A stretch of DNA of 52,517 bases from an uncultured Eubacterium sp. (GCA_910589665.1 CAJUTR010000020.1:1-52517); one strand, 5' to 3'. Shown: positions 26,704 to 35,900, counted from the stretch's first letter. Made by a program: numbers and translations. Notes: a model not told the origin generated them from the sequence alone.

Positions 26704-27513
26704 ATGTGTAAAGTGAAATGTAAATGCAGTGTTCGGGAGTCAGTGGAACTGGCTCCCGGCGTGTTCAGTTTATGGCTTTCGGCCCAGGAAATTGTAAAAC
26801 ATGCAGTTCCCGGGCAGTTTGTTTCTCTGTATTGCAGAGAGAAAGACCATCTACTCCCGAGACCGATCAGCATTTGCGAGCTGGATACAGGGAAGGGGCT
26901 TTTACGCCTTGTGTTCCGGGTCGTCGGCGCGGGGACGGAAGAATTTTCAACGCTCTCGCAAGGCGATACGGTCGAGGTGATGGGGCCGCTCGGAAACGGG
27001 TATGTAAAAGAAGACGGATTCCTGATAGGCGGAGGAAAATCCCTCCTCATAGGAGGAGGGATTGGGGTTCCACCTATGTTGGAGCTTGCGAAACAGGCTT
27101 TTGGAGATGTGACAGTTGTACTTGGTTACCGTGATTCCCATGTGTTTTTGAAGGATGAGTTTGATAAGTACGGAGAGGTTTTTGTGGCGACAGAGGATGG
27201 CAGTGTTGGCACGAAAGGTACCGTGCTGGATGCGATTGCCAGTCATGGTCTGTGTGGTGCGCCCGGGGACGAAAAGCCGTTTGATACGATCTGTGCGTGC
27301 GGGCCGGCGCCGATGCTCCGTGGAGTGAAGGAATTTGGGCTTGAGCGGGGGATCGTTACATATCTTTCTTTGGAAGAGAGGATGGCGTGCGGGATCGGTG
27401 CGTGTCTTGGCTGTGTGTGCCAGACGACTTCCGTTGATGCGCATTCGAAAGTAAAAAACGCGCGGGTGTGCAAAGATGGGCCGGTATTTTTATCTACGGA
27501 TGTAGAACTGTAG
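26704..27513 (+). CDS. pyrK: Dihydroorotate dehydrogenase, electron transfer subunit
   Basis: A 269-residue subunit passing electrons from PyrD to NAD+. FAD binding is indicated by RPISICELD, and NAD binding by GGGIGVPPM and CACGPAPMLRG. The [2Fe-2S] cysteines lie in ACGIGACLGCVC plus a further Cys near the end (VCKDGPVF). It forms the class 1B enzyme with pyrD 118 bases downstream. The gap between them holds no supported gene. Confidence 0.95.
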   Translation: MCKVKCKCSVRESVELAPGVFSLWLSAQEIVKHAVPGQFVSLYCREKDHLLPRPISICELDTGKGLLRLVFRVVGAGTEEFSTLSQGDTVEVMGPLGNGYVKEDGFLIGGGKSLLIGGGIGVPPMLELAKQAFGDVTVVLGYRDSHVFLKDEFDKYGEVFVATEDGSVGTKGTVLDAIASHGLCGAPGDEKPFDTICACGPAPMLRGVKEFGLERGIVTYLSLEERMACGIGACLGCVCQTTSVDAHSKVKNARVCKDGPVFLSTDVEL

Positions 27514-27631
27514 TCGGATGTTCCTGCGGTCGAAGACGATGTGAGCGGGAATGATGAGTGAAAGAAGTCAGAGAAGATCTGTCCGCGTATCAAAAAACGA
27601 TTCACGGAGGCAGAGCGGAATGTGAGGAAAT

Positions 27632-28534
27632 ATGAGTTTAGAGATAGAATTTGCCGGTGTTACTTTTAAAAATCCGGTAACGACAGCGTCCGGTACATTT
27701 GGTTCCGGCATGGAGTATAGTGAGTTTGTCGAACTGGACAAACTGGGGGCGGTTACGACGAAAGGCGTGGCTGGCGTCCCCTGGCAGGGAAATCCGACTC
27801 CGCGGGTGGCGGAAACCCATGCCGGTATGCTTAATGCCATCGGATTACAAAATCCTGGTATTGATACATTTATTGAGAGAGATCTTCCATTTCTTCGTGA
27901 AAAAAAAGCCAGCATTATTGTCAATGTGTGCGGAAGTTCGAAGGAAGGTTATGTCGAGGTCGTCGAGCGCCTGGCGGATGAAGAGGTAGATCTGCTGGAG
28001 ATCAACATATCCTGCCCGAATGTAAAGGCAGGGGGGATCGCGTTCGGACAGGATCCGAAATGCGCACAGGACATAACGAAGGCGGTCAAAGCGGTGGCAA
28101 AACAGCCGGTTATCATGAAGCTGAGCCCGAATGTGACGGATATCACAGAGATGGCGAGAGCGGTCGAGGCGGGAGGGGCGGATGGTATTTCCCTGATCAA
28201 CACACTGACGGGCATGAAGATTGATGTGGCTAGAAAAACATTTGCGCTGGCGAACCGGACGGGCGGCATGTCGGGCCCCTGTGTCAAACCGATTGCTGTG
28301 CGCATGGTATATCAGACGGCACATGCTGTCAAGATCCCGGTACTTGGCATGGGAGGGATCCAGAACACGGAAGACGCGTTGGAATTCCTTATGGCGGGGG
28401 CGAAGATGATCGCCGTCGGGACAGCGAATTTCTTTCATCCGTATGTGACTTCTGAGATCGTGGACGGACTGGAAGCGTATGTGAAACAGGAGGGGCTTTC
28501 CAGTATTACAGATATCGTGGGGTGTGTGGAGTGA
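27632..28534 (+). CDS. pyrD: Dihydroorotate dehydrogenase 1B, catalytic subunit
   Basis: A 300-residue FMN enzyme oxidising dihydroorotate to orotate. Conserved blocks are FKNPVTTASGTFG at the start, the active-site Cys in NISCPNVKAGGIAFG, and the FMN phosphate-binding end GMGGIQNTEDALEFLMAGA. The protein is soluble, as expected for the PyrK-dependent class. GAGG lies before the ATG. Confidence 0.96.
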   Translation: MSLEIEFAGVTFKNPVTTASGTFGSGMEYSEFVELDKLGAVTTKGVAGVPWQGNPTPRVAETHAGMLNAIGLQNPGIDTFIERDLPFLREKKASIIVNVCGSSKEGYVEVVERLADEEVDLLEINISCPNVKAGGIAFGQDPKCAQDITKAVKAVAKQPVIMKLSPNVTDITEMARAVEAGGADGISLINTLTGMKIDVARKTFALANRTGGMSGPCVKPIAVRMVYQTAHAVKIPVLGMGGIQNTEDALEFLMAGAKMIAVGTANFFHPYVTSEIVDGLEAYVKQEGLSSITDIVGCVE

Positions 28535-28571
28535 CGCGAAAAAAAGGACGGACAGGAGGATTTTAGACAGT

Positions 28572-29246
28572 ATGGAGCAGTACAAAGAGGAATTTATTCA
28601 TTTTATGGTAACGTGTGATGTCTTGAAATTTGGTGATTTCACATTAAAGAGCGGCAGAAGATCCCCATTTTTTATGAATGCGGGCGCGTATGTCACCGGA
28701 GCGCAGCTGGCGAAGCTGGGAGAGTACTACGCGAAGGCGATCTACGATAAGTACGGGGCGGATTTTGACGTGCTGTTCGGGCCGGCTTACAAGGGAATTC
28801 CGCTCAGCGTGGCGACAACGATCGCGTTTGACCGTCTTTATGGCAAAGCGGTCCGCTACTGCTCAAACCGGAAGGAAGTAAAAGATCACGGTGATACCGG
28901 TATCCTGCTCGGGAGTAGGATCAAGGATGGCGACAGGGTCGTGATCATCGAGGATGTAACAACTTCCGGCAAGTCGATCGAGGAGACATATCCGATCGTA
29001 AAGGCGCAGGGCGATGTGGAAGTCGTGGGACTTATGGTTTCCCTGAACCGCATGGAAAAGGGAAAGAGCGAACAGTCTGCCCTGGATGAGATCAAGGAAG
29101 TGTACGGGATGGAGACCGGTGCGATCGTAACGATGGCGGAGGTCGTGGAATGCCTGTACAATAAAGAGTGTGAGGGAAGGATCGTCATAGACGATGCGAT
29201 GAAGGAAAAGATAGACCGTTATTATGAAGAGTATGGCGCGCGGTAG
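28572..29246 (+). CDS. pyrE: Orotate phosphoribosyltransferase
   Basis: A 224-residue enzyme joining orotate and PRPP to OMP, the substrate of PyrF. The PRPP-binding motif is VVIIEDVTTSG; SGRRSPFFMNAG is the usual N-terminal block. The ATG at 28572 (MEQYKEEF) is chosen for AGGAGG upstream; the open frame extends back to 28524 inside pyrD. It is the last gene of the pyrimidine run. Confidence 0.95.
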   Translation: MEQYKEEFIHFMVTCDVLKFGDFTLKSGRRSPFFMNAGAYVTGAQLAKLGEYYAKAIYDKYGADFDVLFGPAYKGIPLSVATTIAFDRLYGKAVRYCSNRKEVKDHGDTGILLGSRIKDGDRVVIIEDVTTSGKSIEETYPIVKAQGDVEVVGLMVSLNRMEKGKSEQSALDEIKEVYGMETGAIVTMAEVVECLYNKECEGRIVIDDAMKEKIDRYYEEYGAR

Positions 29247-29256
29247 AAACCGCGCG
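29237..29256 (+). other. GC hairpin across the pyrE stop codon
   Basis: CGCGCGGT (29237-29244) pairs with ACCGCGCG (29249-29256) around an AGAA tetraloop. No T-run follows, so it may protect the 3' end or pause transcription rather than end it. Confidence 0.45.
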
Positions 29257-29296
29257 AAAAGGACAGAGGGTCTGTGTTACAGAAATGGAGGAGTGT

Positions 29297-31423
29297 ATGA
29301 GCGAGTCGGTGGATCGGGAACTGTTGAGTAAGTTTGATCTTGGGGATATGCAGTTGCGCTATTACCTCGAGACGGAAAAGAGACGTGTCGTACTGGCCGT
29401 AATTCCGGTACATATGGAACACGAGATCCAGGAATATAAATTTTCGAGGGGAGACAGCATGGTCCAGTATAAAGTATTGGGCGATGCGTATCCGGCAAGC
29501 TATGTAGGCGGCGTTACGATGCACAACAGCGGGACGACGGCGGAACATGTGACGTATGAACGTCAGGAAGTGAGCAGGGAAGACGCAGGAAAGACGGAAG
29601 TCCGCACCTATTTTCGAGACGGGCGGGGGTATGGGATCTGCCATGTCGTCCGCTGGCAGCAGGGCGACGAATATTTCGAGTGTCTTGTGGAATTTCGGAA
29701 TGAGTCAGACGATGATGTGACACTGGAACATCTCGCAAGTTTTTGTATCAATGAAATCACGCCGTTTCAAAACGGAGATGCGCGCAACACGATGCTTCTG
29801 CACCGGATCCGCTCGAAGTGGAGCCAGGAAGGAAGGCTCATCAGTGAGCGGATCGAGGATCTGCAGCTGGAGCCGTCATGGTGCCTGTGGTCTCCGCATG
29901 CGGAGCGGTTCGGGCAGGTCGGTTCCCAGCCGGTCAGGAAGTATTTTCCGTTTATGGCGGTGGAAGATACGAAGGCTGGTGTCGTTTGGGGCGTACAGCT
30001 TGCCCACGAAGCGTCGTGGCAGATGGAGCTGTACCGCCGGGACGATGCGCTCGTGATGGATGGTGGACTGGCTGACCGGGAGTTTGGACATTGGATGAAG
30101 ACGATCGAGCCTGGCGGGGCATTTGTTACACCTACAGCGATCGTATCGGTGTTTCAGGGGAGTGTGGATCTTCTCTGCCAGCGTCTGGCGACGGCGGCAA
30201 AGCGCTGTGTGGAGGCCGGGCCGGAGTCAGAGCAGGAACTGCCGATTCTGTTCAATGAGTACTGTACGACATGGGGACTGCCTTCCCACGAGAATATAAA
30301 AGGTATTTTGGAGGCCATCAAGGATAAGCCGATCCAGTACTTTGTCATCGACTGCGGATGGTTTGTCGAAGAGGGGGTGGACTGGTCAGTCAGTATGGGC
30401 GATTATGTTCCCTCAGAACGGCTGTTTCCAAAAGGGATCAAATATACGGCCGATATGATCCGGGAATACGGGATGAAGCCGGGGATCTGGTTTGAGATCG
30501 ACAATGTGGGGCACCGCTCCCACGCGTTTTCTGATTTTGAAGAACATCTGCTGACGCGCGACGGCTATACGCTTACCACGGAAACGAGGCGTTTTTGGGA
30601 TATGCGCGACCCGTGGGTACAGGAACATTTGGCCGAATTAGTCATCGCCAGGCTTAAGGAGTGCGGGTTTGGCTATATGAAGATGGATTACAATGAAACG
30701 ATCGGCATCGGGTGTGATGGCGCGGAGTCGCTCGGCGAGGGACTGAGGCAGAATATGGAGGCGTCTATGGCCTTTATCGAGCGTGTCAAGCGCGAAGTAC
30801 CGGGCATTGTGTTAGAAAACTGTGCGTCTGGCGGACATAAGCTCGAGCCGCTCATGATGCGTCTGTGCAGTATGGCTTCGTTTTCAGACGCCCATGAATG
30901 TGAGGAGATACCGCTGATCGCCGCGAACCTACACCGCTGCATCCTTCCATCCCAGAGTCAGATCTGGGCCGTGATCCGTAAAAATTATGACGCGAAGCGT
31001 ATCGCCTATATCATGGCGAGCACATTTCTCGGAAGGATGTGTCTGTCCGGGGACGTGACGGAGCTGGACGAAGGGCAGTGGCGCGTGATCGATAACGCGA
31101 TGGCGTTTTATCAAAAAATTTCGCATGTGATCAAGAACGGGGTGACGTATTTTTACGGAGACAAGCTGCCGAGCGACCGGCATCCTCAGGGGTGGCAGGG
31201 AATTGTCCGCATGTCGAAGGATGATCGTTCGACGCTTGTGGTTGTCCATACGTTTGCCGGTCCATGTCCAGAAACGATACGGATCGAACTTCCGGACGGG
31301 TGCGGTACTCATTTGGAAGAGGTGTATTCATACCGTGAGCAGTCAGTTACGCTGGACAACGGAGTGCTGGTCATGGATCATGTGAATGAGTGGGAAGGGG
31401 TAGGGATCTATTTGAAATCGTAA
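29297..31423 (+). CDS. Alpha-galactosidase, GH36 family
   Basis: A 708-residue cytosolic retaining glycosidase. The (beta/alpha)8 part contains YCTTWGLPSHENIKG and IDCGWF. The nucleophile is Asp464 in KMDYNETIGIG, and the acid/base is Asp531 in SFSDAHECEEIPL, as in clan D alpha-galactosidases. The N-terminal 290 residues form the GH36 beta-sandwich. There is no signal peptide, so it acts on imported alpha-galactosides. The ATG at 29297 has GGAGG six bases upstream. It is not beside a sugar transporter here; the nearest sugar-related genes are the LacI-domain/GGDEF proteins downstream. Confidence 0.88.
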   Translation: MSESVDRELLSKFDLGDMQLRYYLETEKRRVVLAVIPVHMEHEIQEYKFSRGDSMVQYKVLGDAYPASYVGGVTMHNSGTTAEHVTYERQEVSREDAGKTEVRTYFRDGRGYGICHVVRWQQGDEYFECLVEFRNESDDDVTLEHLASFCINEITPFQNGDARNTMLLHRIRSKWSQEGRLISERIEDLQLEPSWCLWSPHAERFGQVGSQPVRKYFPFMAVEDTKAGVVWGVQLAHEASWQMELYRRDDALVMDGGLADREFGHWMKTIEPGGAFVTPTAIVSVFQGSVDLLCQRLATAAKRCVEAGPESEQELPILFNEYCTTWGLPSHENIKGILEAIKDKPIQYFVIDCGWFVEEGVDWSVSMGDYVPSERLFPKGIKYTADMIREYGMKPGIWFEIDNVGHRSHAFSDFEEHLLTRDGYTLTTETRRFWDMRDPWVQEHLAELVIARLKECGFGYMKMDYNETIGIGCDGAESLGEGLRQNMEASMAFIERVKREVPGIVLENCASGGHKLEPLMMRLCSMASFSDAHECEEIPLIAANLHRCILPSQSQIWAVIRKNYDAKRIAYIMASTFLGRMCLSGDVTELDEGQWRVIDNAMAFYQKISHVIKNGVTYFYGDKLPSDRHPQGWQGIVRMSKDDRSTLVVVHTFAGPCPETIRIELPDGCGTHLEEVYSYREQSVTLDNGVLVMDHVNEWEGVGIYLKS

Positions 31424-31457
31424 CTAACATTCATCACAATATCAATAAAAAAGAAGC

Positions 31458-31499
31458 AAGGTGTAAGGTCTGAATATATCGTGGCCTTACACCTTTTGT
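31458..31499 (+). terminator. Terminator after alpha-galactosidase gene
   Basis: AAGGTGTAAGG (31458-31468) pairs perfectly with CCTTACACCTT (31485-31495), ending in TTTTG. It closes the transcript from the pyrimidine/galactosidase side. Confidence 0.75.
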
Positions 31500-31561
31500 T
31501 ATGTCTGTATGAAAAAGTTCAGGACACTCGAACTAAAACTTTACCCCGTTTTGAAAAAAGT

Positions 31562-32143
31562 TTATAAAAAAGTTTTTAGGTATACCTCATCTTTTTCGAT
31601 CTGGTCAATACATAAATAGCGTTTTGTAATATCATAGGAAGAGTGGTTGTAGATCGTCATGAGAAGCGCCGGCGGAAAGCCGTTTTTCCATGCGTGATAG
31701 CCAAATGTTTTCCGCAGGGAGTGACAGCTGACTTGGCCGTCTAGTCCGCACGATTGAGCCGCTTTTTTTATGATCCGGAACGCCTGCGAGCGGCAGATGC
31801 CGTTGTGCGGTTTTTTTTGACTCGAAAAAATGAATTGATCGTCGTCCAGTCTGTTTAAGGTTGCCCGGTAGTATTCAAGCGCCTCCTGGGAGGGGGCATT
31901 GATGGCTAGAACATTTCTTTTCCCCGTCTTTTTTTCCACGATGGATATGTGCTCCCGGTATGTTTTCTTTTCTGAAAAATAAACATCTTTCCAGCGGAGT
32001 GAGAGGATATCGCCAATCCGCAGCGCTGAATTTAATCCCAGTACGATGAGAGCGTAATTTCTGGGATTTGGTTCCGTGTTCCTGTAATAATTTCGAAATT
32101 CTTCTAATTTTCCTTTGCTCTTAATCGGTACAGTAGTTCCCAT
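31562..32143 (-). CDS. Small tyrosine recombinase (catalytic domain only)
   Basis: A 193-residue site-specific recombinase. Catalytic residues are visible: Arg in NSALRIGDILSLRW, Lys in the beta-hairpin VEKKTGKRNV, the HSLRKTFGYH box, and His plus Tyr in IYNHSSYDITKRYLCI. The N-terminal arm/core-binding domain of normal integrases (300+ residues) is mostly missing, giving the size of FimB/FimE-type inversion enzymes or integron-like solo recombinases. Its start has AAGAAGG upstream. No phage or conjugation genes are nearby. Direct and inverted repeats lie just upstream (32217-32252). It may invert a local segment or be a relic of an integrated element. Confidence 0.85.
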   Translation of the reverse strand: MGTTVPIKSKGKLEEFRNYYRNTEPNPRNYALIVLGLNSALRIGDILSLRWKDVYFSEKKTYREHISIVEKKTGKRNVLAINAPSQEALEYYRATLNRLDDDQFIFSSQKKPHNGICRSQAFRIIKKAAQSCGLDGQVSCHSLRKTFGYHAWKNGFPPALLMTIYNHSSYDITKRYLCIDQIEKDEVYLKTFL

Positions 32144-32216
32144 TTTAAGACCTTCTTTCCTTATTTGTGTTTAGAGAACCGTTTGTAAGCTCTCATTTGA
32201 TACCTATAAGTTTACT

Positions 32217-32252
32217 ACAAATGATGCAACATTTTGTAAACAAATGTTGCAA
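32217..32252. repeat. Direct plus inverted repeats upstream of recombinase gene
   Basis: ACAAATG-A/T-TGCAA occurs twice in the same direction (32217-32229 and 32240-32252, one mismatch). Within it TGCAACATTT (32225-32234) is the perfect inverted copy of AAATGTTGCA (32242-32251). They could be binding sites for the recombinase or for a repressor. They lie in the 388-base gap 32144-32531, which otherwise holds a hairpin and the promoter of the next gene. Confidence 0.55.
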
Positions 32253-32361
32253 AAGGTTGGAATAGGTTCTACTTCCAGTTTGATCCGGTAAAGACGACAG
32301 CTGCGCCGTAAGGAAACGGATGTATAAACGTTTCATATAGTAATATTGTGCAATTTTATAG

Positions 32362-32391
32362 AAACCCACCCATGTTGCCGAGGGTGGGTTT
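32362..32391. other. Strong intergenic hairpin
   Basis: AAACCCACCC (32362-32371) pairs perfectly with GGGTGGGTTT (32382-32391) with a ten-base loop. No T-run follows on the plus strand and only three T's lie at the end on the minus strand. Function unclear; it could end a short transcript from the region to its left or be an attenuator. Confidence 0.45.
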
Positions 32392-32456
32392 CGCGTTCGT
32401 CTTAGCGCGCGGGTTCTGCATAGGAAAAAATATGTTGCTAAAATTACATGTTTTTT

Positions 32457-32485
32457 TTGACAGATTCGTGAAAACATATTAGAAT
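32457..32485 (+). promoter_or_regulatory. Strong sigma-A promoter of first LacI-domain/GGDEF gene
   Basis: TTGACA (32457-32462), 17-base spacer, TAGAAT (32480-32485), a near-consensus vegetative promoter, 46 bases before the ATG. No operator-like palindrome overlaps it. Confidence 0.8.
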
Positions 32486-32531
32486 AGAAAGAAATACTTA
32501 TGCCATTGACCAACAGAGAGGAGGGGGGGGA

Positions 32532-34430
32532 ATGTTTGCAAACGGGAGAAAAACCATCGGTCTTTTTATCTTTAATCCCCAGGGAGATTATCAGGGATCG
32601 ATTTGCCGTGCCGTGTCATCTCGGGCAGAACAGCTGGGTTATAACCTGGCTGTGATAGCAAGTTACGGGGCATACGGGAGCGGTAATGCACATGAGATCG
32701 GGGAATCGATGATCTTTGATCTTCCCGATTATGATAAATTTGCCGGGATTATTCTAGCGCTTGATACATTTTCGATTCCTGAAGTGACAGAGAAGGTTTT
32801 GACATATATCAGGGAGAATTCTTCCTGTCCTGTTGTCAGCCTGCGTGAGAGGCTTGACGGCGTGAATAATATTCTGATCCGCGAAGGAACTTCGATGGAG
32901 CAGATTACAAGGCATGTGATCGAAGCACATGGCAAAACGGACATTGCTTTTATGTCGGGGCCAGAGGGCAGAGAGGATGCAGAGGCGAGACTTGCCTGTT
33001 TTTGGTCTGTAATGGCAGAATACGGCTTGCCAATCGGTGAACACCGCGTATTTTACGGTGATTTTTGGAGGGGCAAAGGAAAGGAAGCCTGTGACTCGTT
33101 CGTTACAGATGGAACATATCCAGAAGCTATTATATGTGCGAATGATCATATGGCATATGCTGTTATAGACGAATTGTATGAAAGAGGCATCCGGGTACCG
33201 GAAGATGTGCTGGTGACAGGGTATGACGGGTTAGATGAGGGAAGCCGTTACAGTCCTTCGCTTACGACTGCCAGTATCAATTTTCGGAATATGGGAGAGA
33301 TGGCTGTTGATCTGATCGACCGACATCAAAACGATGATGACGTGGAAGAGGTATTTGTGCAGCCTGAGCTGGTGCGGCGGACATCGTGCGGCTGCCTGAA
33401 CGCGAATGAGATCAGTCCAAACGGGAGAAAACGTTCGTTACATAAAACTGTTATTACAAATATCAATTTAGAGATGCAGTTTAGTTTTATGACGATTGAT
33501 CTGAGCGGAGTGAAAAAAATTGACCAGCTGCATCATGTTATTACCCAATATATATATAATCTGGAGGATTTTCAAAATTATTATATCTGTCTACGAGATG
33601 ATATTGATGAAAATAAAGATGAATTCAGAGGGTATACTGACCGGATGCACGTTCGAGTGGCAGTCAGGAACCGAGGGGACATGGGGGCCGTGGATATCCC
33701 GTTTGACCGGCATACACTTCTCCCCACAGAGTTTATTGATGACTCTCCGCAGTGTTGTCTTTTTGTGCCGATCCATTACGGGGAGAGCAGTTATGGGTAT
33801 GAAGTGTATAGTTTTGGTGGAACAGATAGATACGGGAAGATATATGAGAGATGGAGCATATCTGTTGCGAATGCGATTTATAACATCAATGTGTACAACC
33901 GTATGAACAATCTGATCGATCAATTGGAGAACCTGCATATCAAAGATGTGCTGACCGGGTTGTACAACCGAAGCGGGTTTGAAAAATACGCCTATAAGAA
34001 GTTTTCCGAGGCAAAGGAAACAGGCAGTATGGTCTGTGTAGTCGGCATTGATATGGATGGATTAAAACCGATCAATGATATACATGGTCACCATGAGGGG
34101 GATGCCGCTCTTTGTGTGGTTGGCTGCGCCATTATGGAGGCTGCGGTGACAGAACAGATCGGAGCGCGGATCGGTGGAGATGAGTTTGAAGTTTTTTTCC
34201 AGTGTGGCAGCGAGGAGGATGGGGAGCGGTGGGTCGGCGCGTTTGAATCATATCTGGACAGATATAATGAACAATCGTCAAAACCGTATGAGGTTCACGC
34301 GAGTGTCGGGTATCGTTTTGGGATTCCACGGATGGAAGATACGATTGAGAGTTACATGAAAGAAAGTGATGATCTGATGTACAAACATAAAATTGAAAAC
34401 AAGCGCAGGCGAAACGAGAAACTGCGGTAA
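32532..34430 (+). CDS. LacI-type ligand-binding domain fused to GGDEF diguanylate cyclase (paralogue A)
   Basis: A 632-residue soluble protein with no signal peptide or membrane helix. Residues 1-290 are a periplasmic-binding-protein-like domain of the LacI regulator type: it ends with the hallmark ICANDHMAYAVIDELYERG, RVPEDVLVTGYDGLDEG and SPSLTTASINF. The helix-turn-helix that precedes this domain in LacI proteins is absent. Residues 310-450 form a GAF-like or unknown middle domain, and 455-632 a GGDEF domain with DVLTGLYNRSGF and intact GGDEF at 548-552. The inhibitory RxxD site is missing. It probably makes cyclic di-GMP in response to a cytosolic small molecule, perhaps a sugar. A run of eight G's (32523-32530) lies in its ribosome binding region. 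Confidence 0.88.
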   Translation: MFANGRKTIGLFIFNPQGDYQGSICRAVSSRAEQLGYNLAVIASYGAYGSGNAHEIGESMIFDLPDYDKFAGIILALDTFSIPEVTEKVLTYIRENSSCPVVSLRERLDGVNNILIREGTSMEQITRHVIEAHGKTDIAFMSGPEGREDAEARLACFWSVMAEYGLPIGEHRVFYGDFWRGKGKEACDSFVTDGTYPEAIICANDHMAYAVIDELYERGIRVPEDVLVTGYDGLDEGSRYSPSLTTASINFRNMGEMAVDLIDRHQNDDDVEEVFVQPELVRRTSCGCLNANEISPNGRKRSLHKTVITNINLEMQFSFMTIDLSGVKKIDQLHHVITQYIYNLEDFQNYYICLRDDIDENKDEFRGYTDRMHVRVAVRNRGDMGAVDIPFDRHTLLPTEFIDDSPQCCLFVPIHYGESSYGYEVYSFGGTDRYGKIYERWSISVANAIYNINVYNRMNNLIDQLENLHIKDVLTGLYNRSGFEKYAYKKFSEAKETGSMVCVVGIDMDGLKPINDIHGHHEGDAALCVVGCAIMEAAVTEQIGARIGGDEFEVFFQCGSEEDGERWVGAFESYLDRYNEQSSKPYEVHASVGYRFGIPRMEDTIESYMKESDDLMYKHKIENKRRRNEKLR

Positions 34431-34448
34431 AAGGGGAAGGAGATGGGC

Positions 34449-35882
34449 ATGCAGATACCCGAAAAAGTCAGATGGATATTAGATAGACTGAAGGAGAATG
34501 GATTTGAGGGGTATGCGGTGGGGGGCTGCGTCCGCGATAGTGTGATGGGAAGGAAACCGGGAGATTGGGACATTACGACATCGGCAAAACCAGAGGAGGT
34601 CAAGAAGGTTTTTCAGCGGACGATCGATACCGGGATCGCGCATGGAACCGTGACGGTCATGATCGGCGGTGAGGGGTTTGAGGTGACGTCCTATCGGCTG
34701 GACGGGGAGTATGAAGACCACAGACACCCAAAACACGTTGCGTTTACCCCAAATCTCGAAGAGGATTTAAAGCGCAGGGATTTTACGATCAATGCGATGG
34801 CATATAACCCGGAGACAGGGATTGTCGATCTGTTTGGCGGGATGAAAGATATTGAGCAAAAATGTATCCGCTGTGTGGGTAATGCGGTGGAACGTTTTAC
34901 AGAGGATGCCCTGCGTATGTTACGCGGGGTACGTTTTGCGGGACAGTTGGGGTTTGAGATCGAGGATGAGACGCTCCGGGCGATCCGGGCCTGTTCCCAT
35001 ACGATCACAAAGGTGAGCGCCGAGCGGATACGGGTCGAGCTGACAAAGTTACTTATGTCGAAACAGCCGGAAAAGCTTTTATTAGCGGAGAAAACCGGAC
35101 TCTGTCAGTCGTTTTTTCCAGAGTTTACAACTATGCTTTGCACGGAGCAGGATAATCCGCACCACTGTTATAATGTAGGGATCCATTCGATCCAAACGGT
35201 GAAACACGTACAGCGTCTGTACGGCCAGTTGAAGGGAACGCATGAATCGGAGTGCTGCCTGTCTCCGTATGCGGATGGGTTCCCGGAGGAAAAGGTTGAT
35301 AGCATCCTTGTATTTGCCGCGATGCTGCATGATGTAGGCAAAACGGTATGCAAAACGACAGATCCAGACGGGGTGGATCATTTTTACGGACATGATGCAA
35401 GGGGATGTGAGATAGCGGATGCTATTTTAAGAAGACTGCGGTTTGATAATGATACGATCCGTATTGTGACGGATGTGATCCGGTTTCACGAGAGACGGCA
35501 CGATGGGAGAAGAAGGACCATGCGACGCTTGATCAGTAAGTCTGGCACGGAAGTCATGCCATATCTGTTTTTGCTTCAAGAGGCGGATGTATGTTCACAG
35601 AGTGATCATGAGAGGGAAGAGAAATTGGCGTGTATTGCGGAGGCACGTCAGATGTATTCTGATATTTGCAGCGCGAAAGAGCCAGTTGGAATCCGGGATC
35701 TGGCTGTGACTGGGACGGATATTGTAGCACTTGGTCTAAGTCCCGGGCCTGAAATTGGCAGGATTCTCCGGCTGCTTTTAGAGATCGTGATAGAGGATCC
35801 GTCTAAAAATGATCAAAAACTTCTTTTGACAGAAGCGGCAAAACATATTAAAATAGAGAATGAGTGTTCACGCCGTGAATGA
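34449..35882 (+). CDS. cca: CCA-adding enzyme / tRNA nucleotidyltransferase with HD domain
   Basis: A 477-residue enzyme building or repairing the 3' CCA of tRNAs. The nucleotidyltransferase head has GGCVRD (25-30) and GDWDIT with the metal aspartates (Asp39, Asp41), then RRDFTINAMAY and EDALRMLRGVRFAGQL. The C-terminal half has an HD phosphohydrolase domain (HHCYNVGIHSIQTVKHV, AAMLHDVGKT). The ATG at 34449 is preferred because AAGGAG at 34437-34442 directly abuts the ATG at 34443. It sits between the two LacI-domain/GGDEF paralogues, with gaps of 18 bases on each side, so all three are probably co-transcribed. Confidence 0.95.
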   Translation: MQIPEKVRWILDRLKENGFEGYAVGGCVRDSVMGRKPGDWDITTSAKPEEVKKVFQRTIDTGIAHGTVTVMIGGEGFEVTSYRLDGEYEDHRHPKHVAFTPNLEEDLKRRDFTINAMAYNPETGIVDLFGGMKDIEQKCIRCVGNAVERFTEDALRMLRGVRFAGQLGFEIEDETLRAIRACSHTITKVSAERIRVELTKLLMSKQPEKLLLAEKTGLCQSFFPEFTTMLCTEQDNPHHCYNVGIHSIQTVKHVQRLYGQLKGTHESECCLSPYADGFPEEKVDSILVFAAMLHDVGKTVCKTTDPDGVDHFYGHDARGCEIADAILRRLRFDNDTIRIVTDVIRFHERRHDGRRRTMRRLISKSGTEVMPYLFLLQEADVCSQSDHEREEKLACIAEARQMYSDICSAKEPVGIRDLAVTGTDIVALGLSPGPEIGRILRLLLEIVIEDPSKNDQKLLLTEAAKHIKIENECSRRE

Positions 35883-35900
35883 GACTAGGAGGAAGGGCAA

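Noticed and set aside
27552..27631. Short plus-strand ORF (about 24 codons) between pyrK and pyrD as a leader peptide
   Set aside because: No ribosome binding site, no attenuator structure, composition not peptide-like.
29237..29256. Hairpin at the end of pyrE as an intrinsic terminator
   Set aside because: It is followed by AAAA on the plus strand with no T-run; the galactosidase gene may be partly co-transcribed.
32193..32513. Minus-strand open frame of 106 codons in the gap before the first LacI-domain/GGDEF gene
   Set aside because: No good start context, crosses the repeats, hairpin and the strong plus-strand promoter, and the product looks random.
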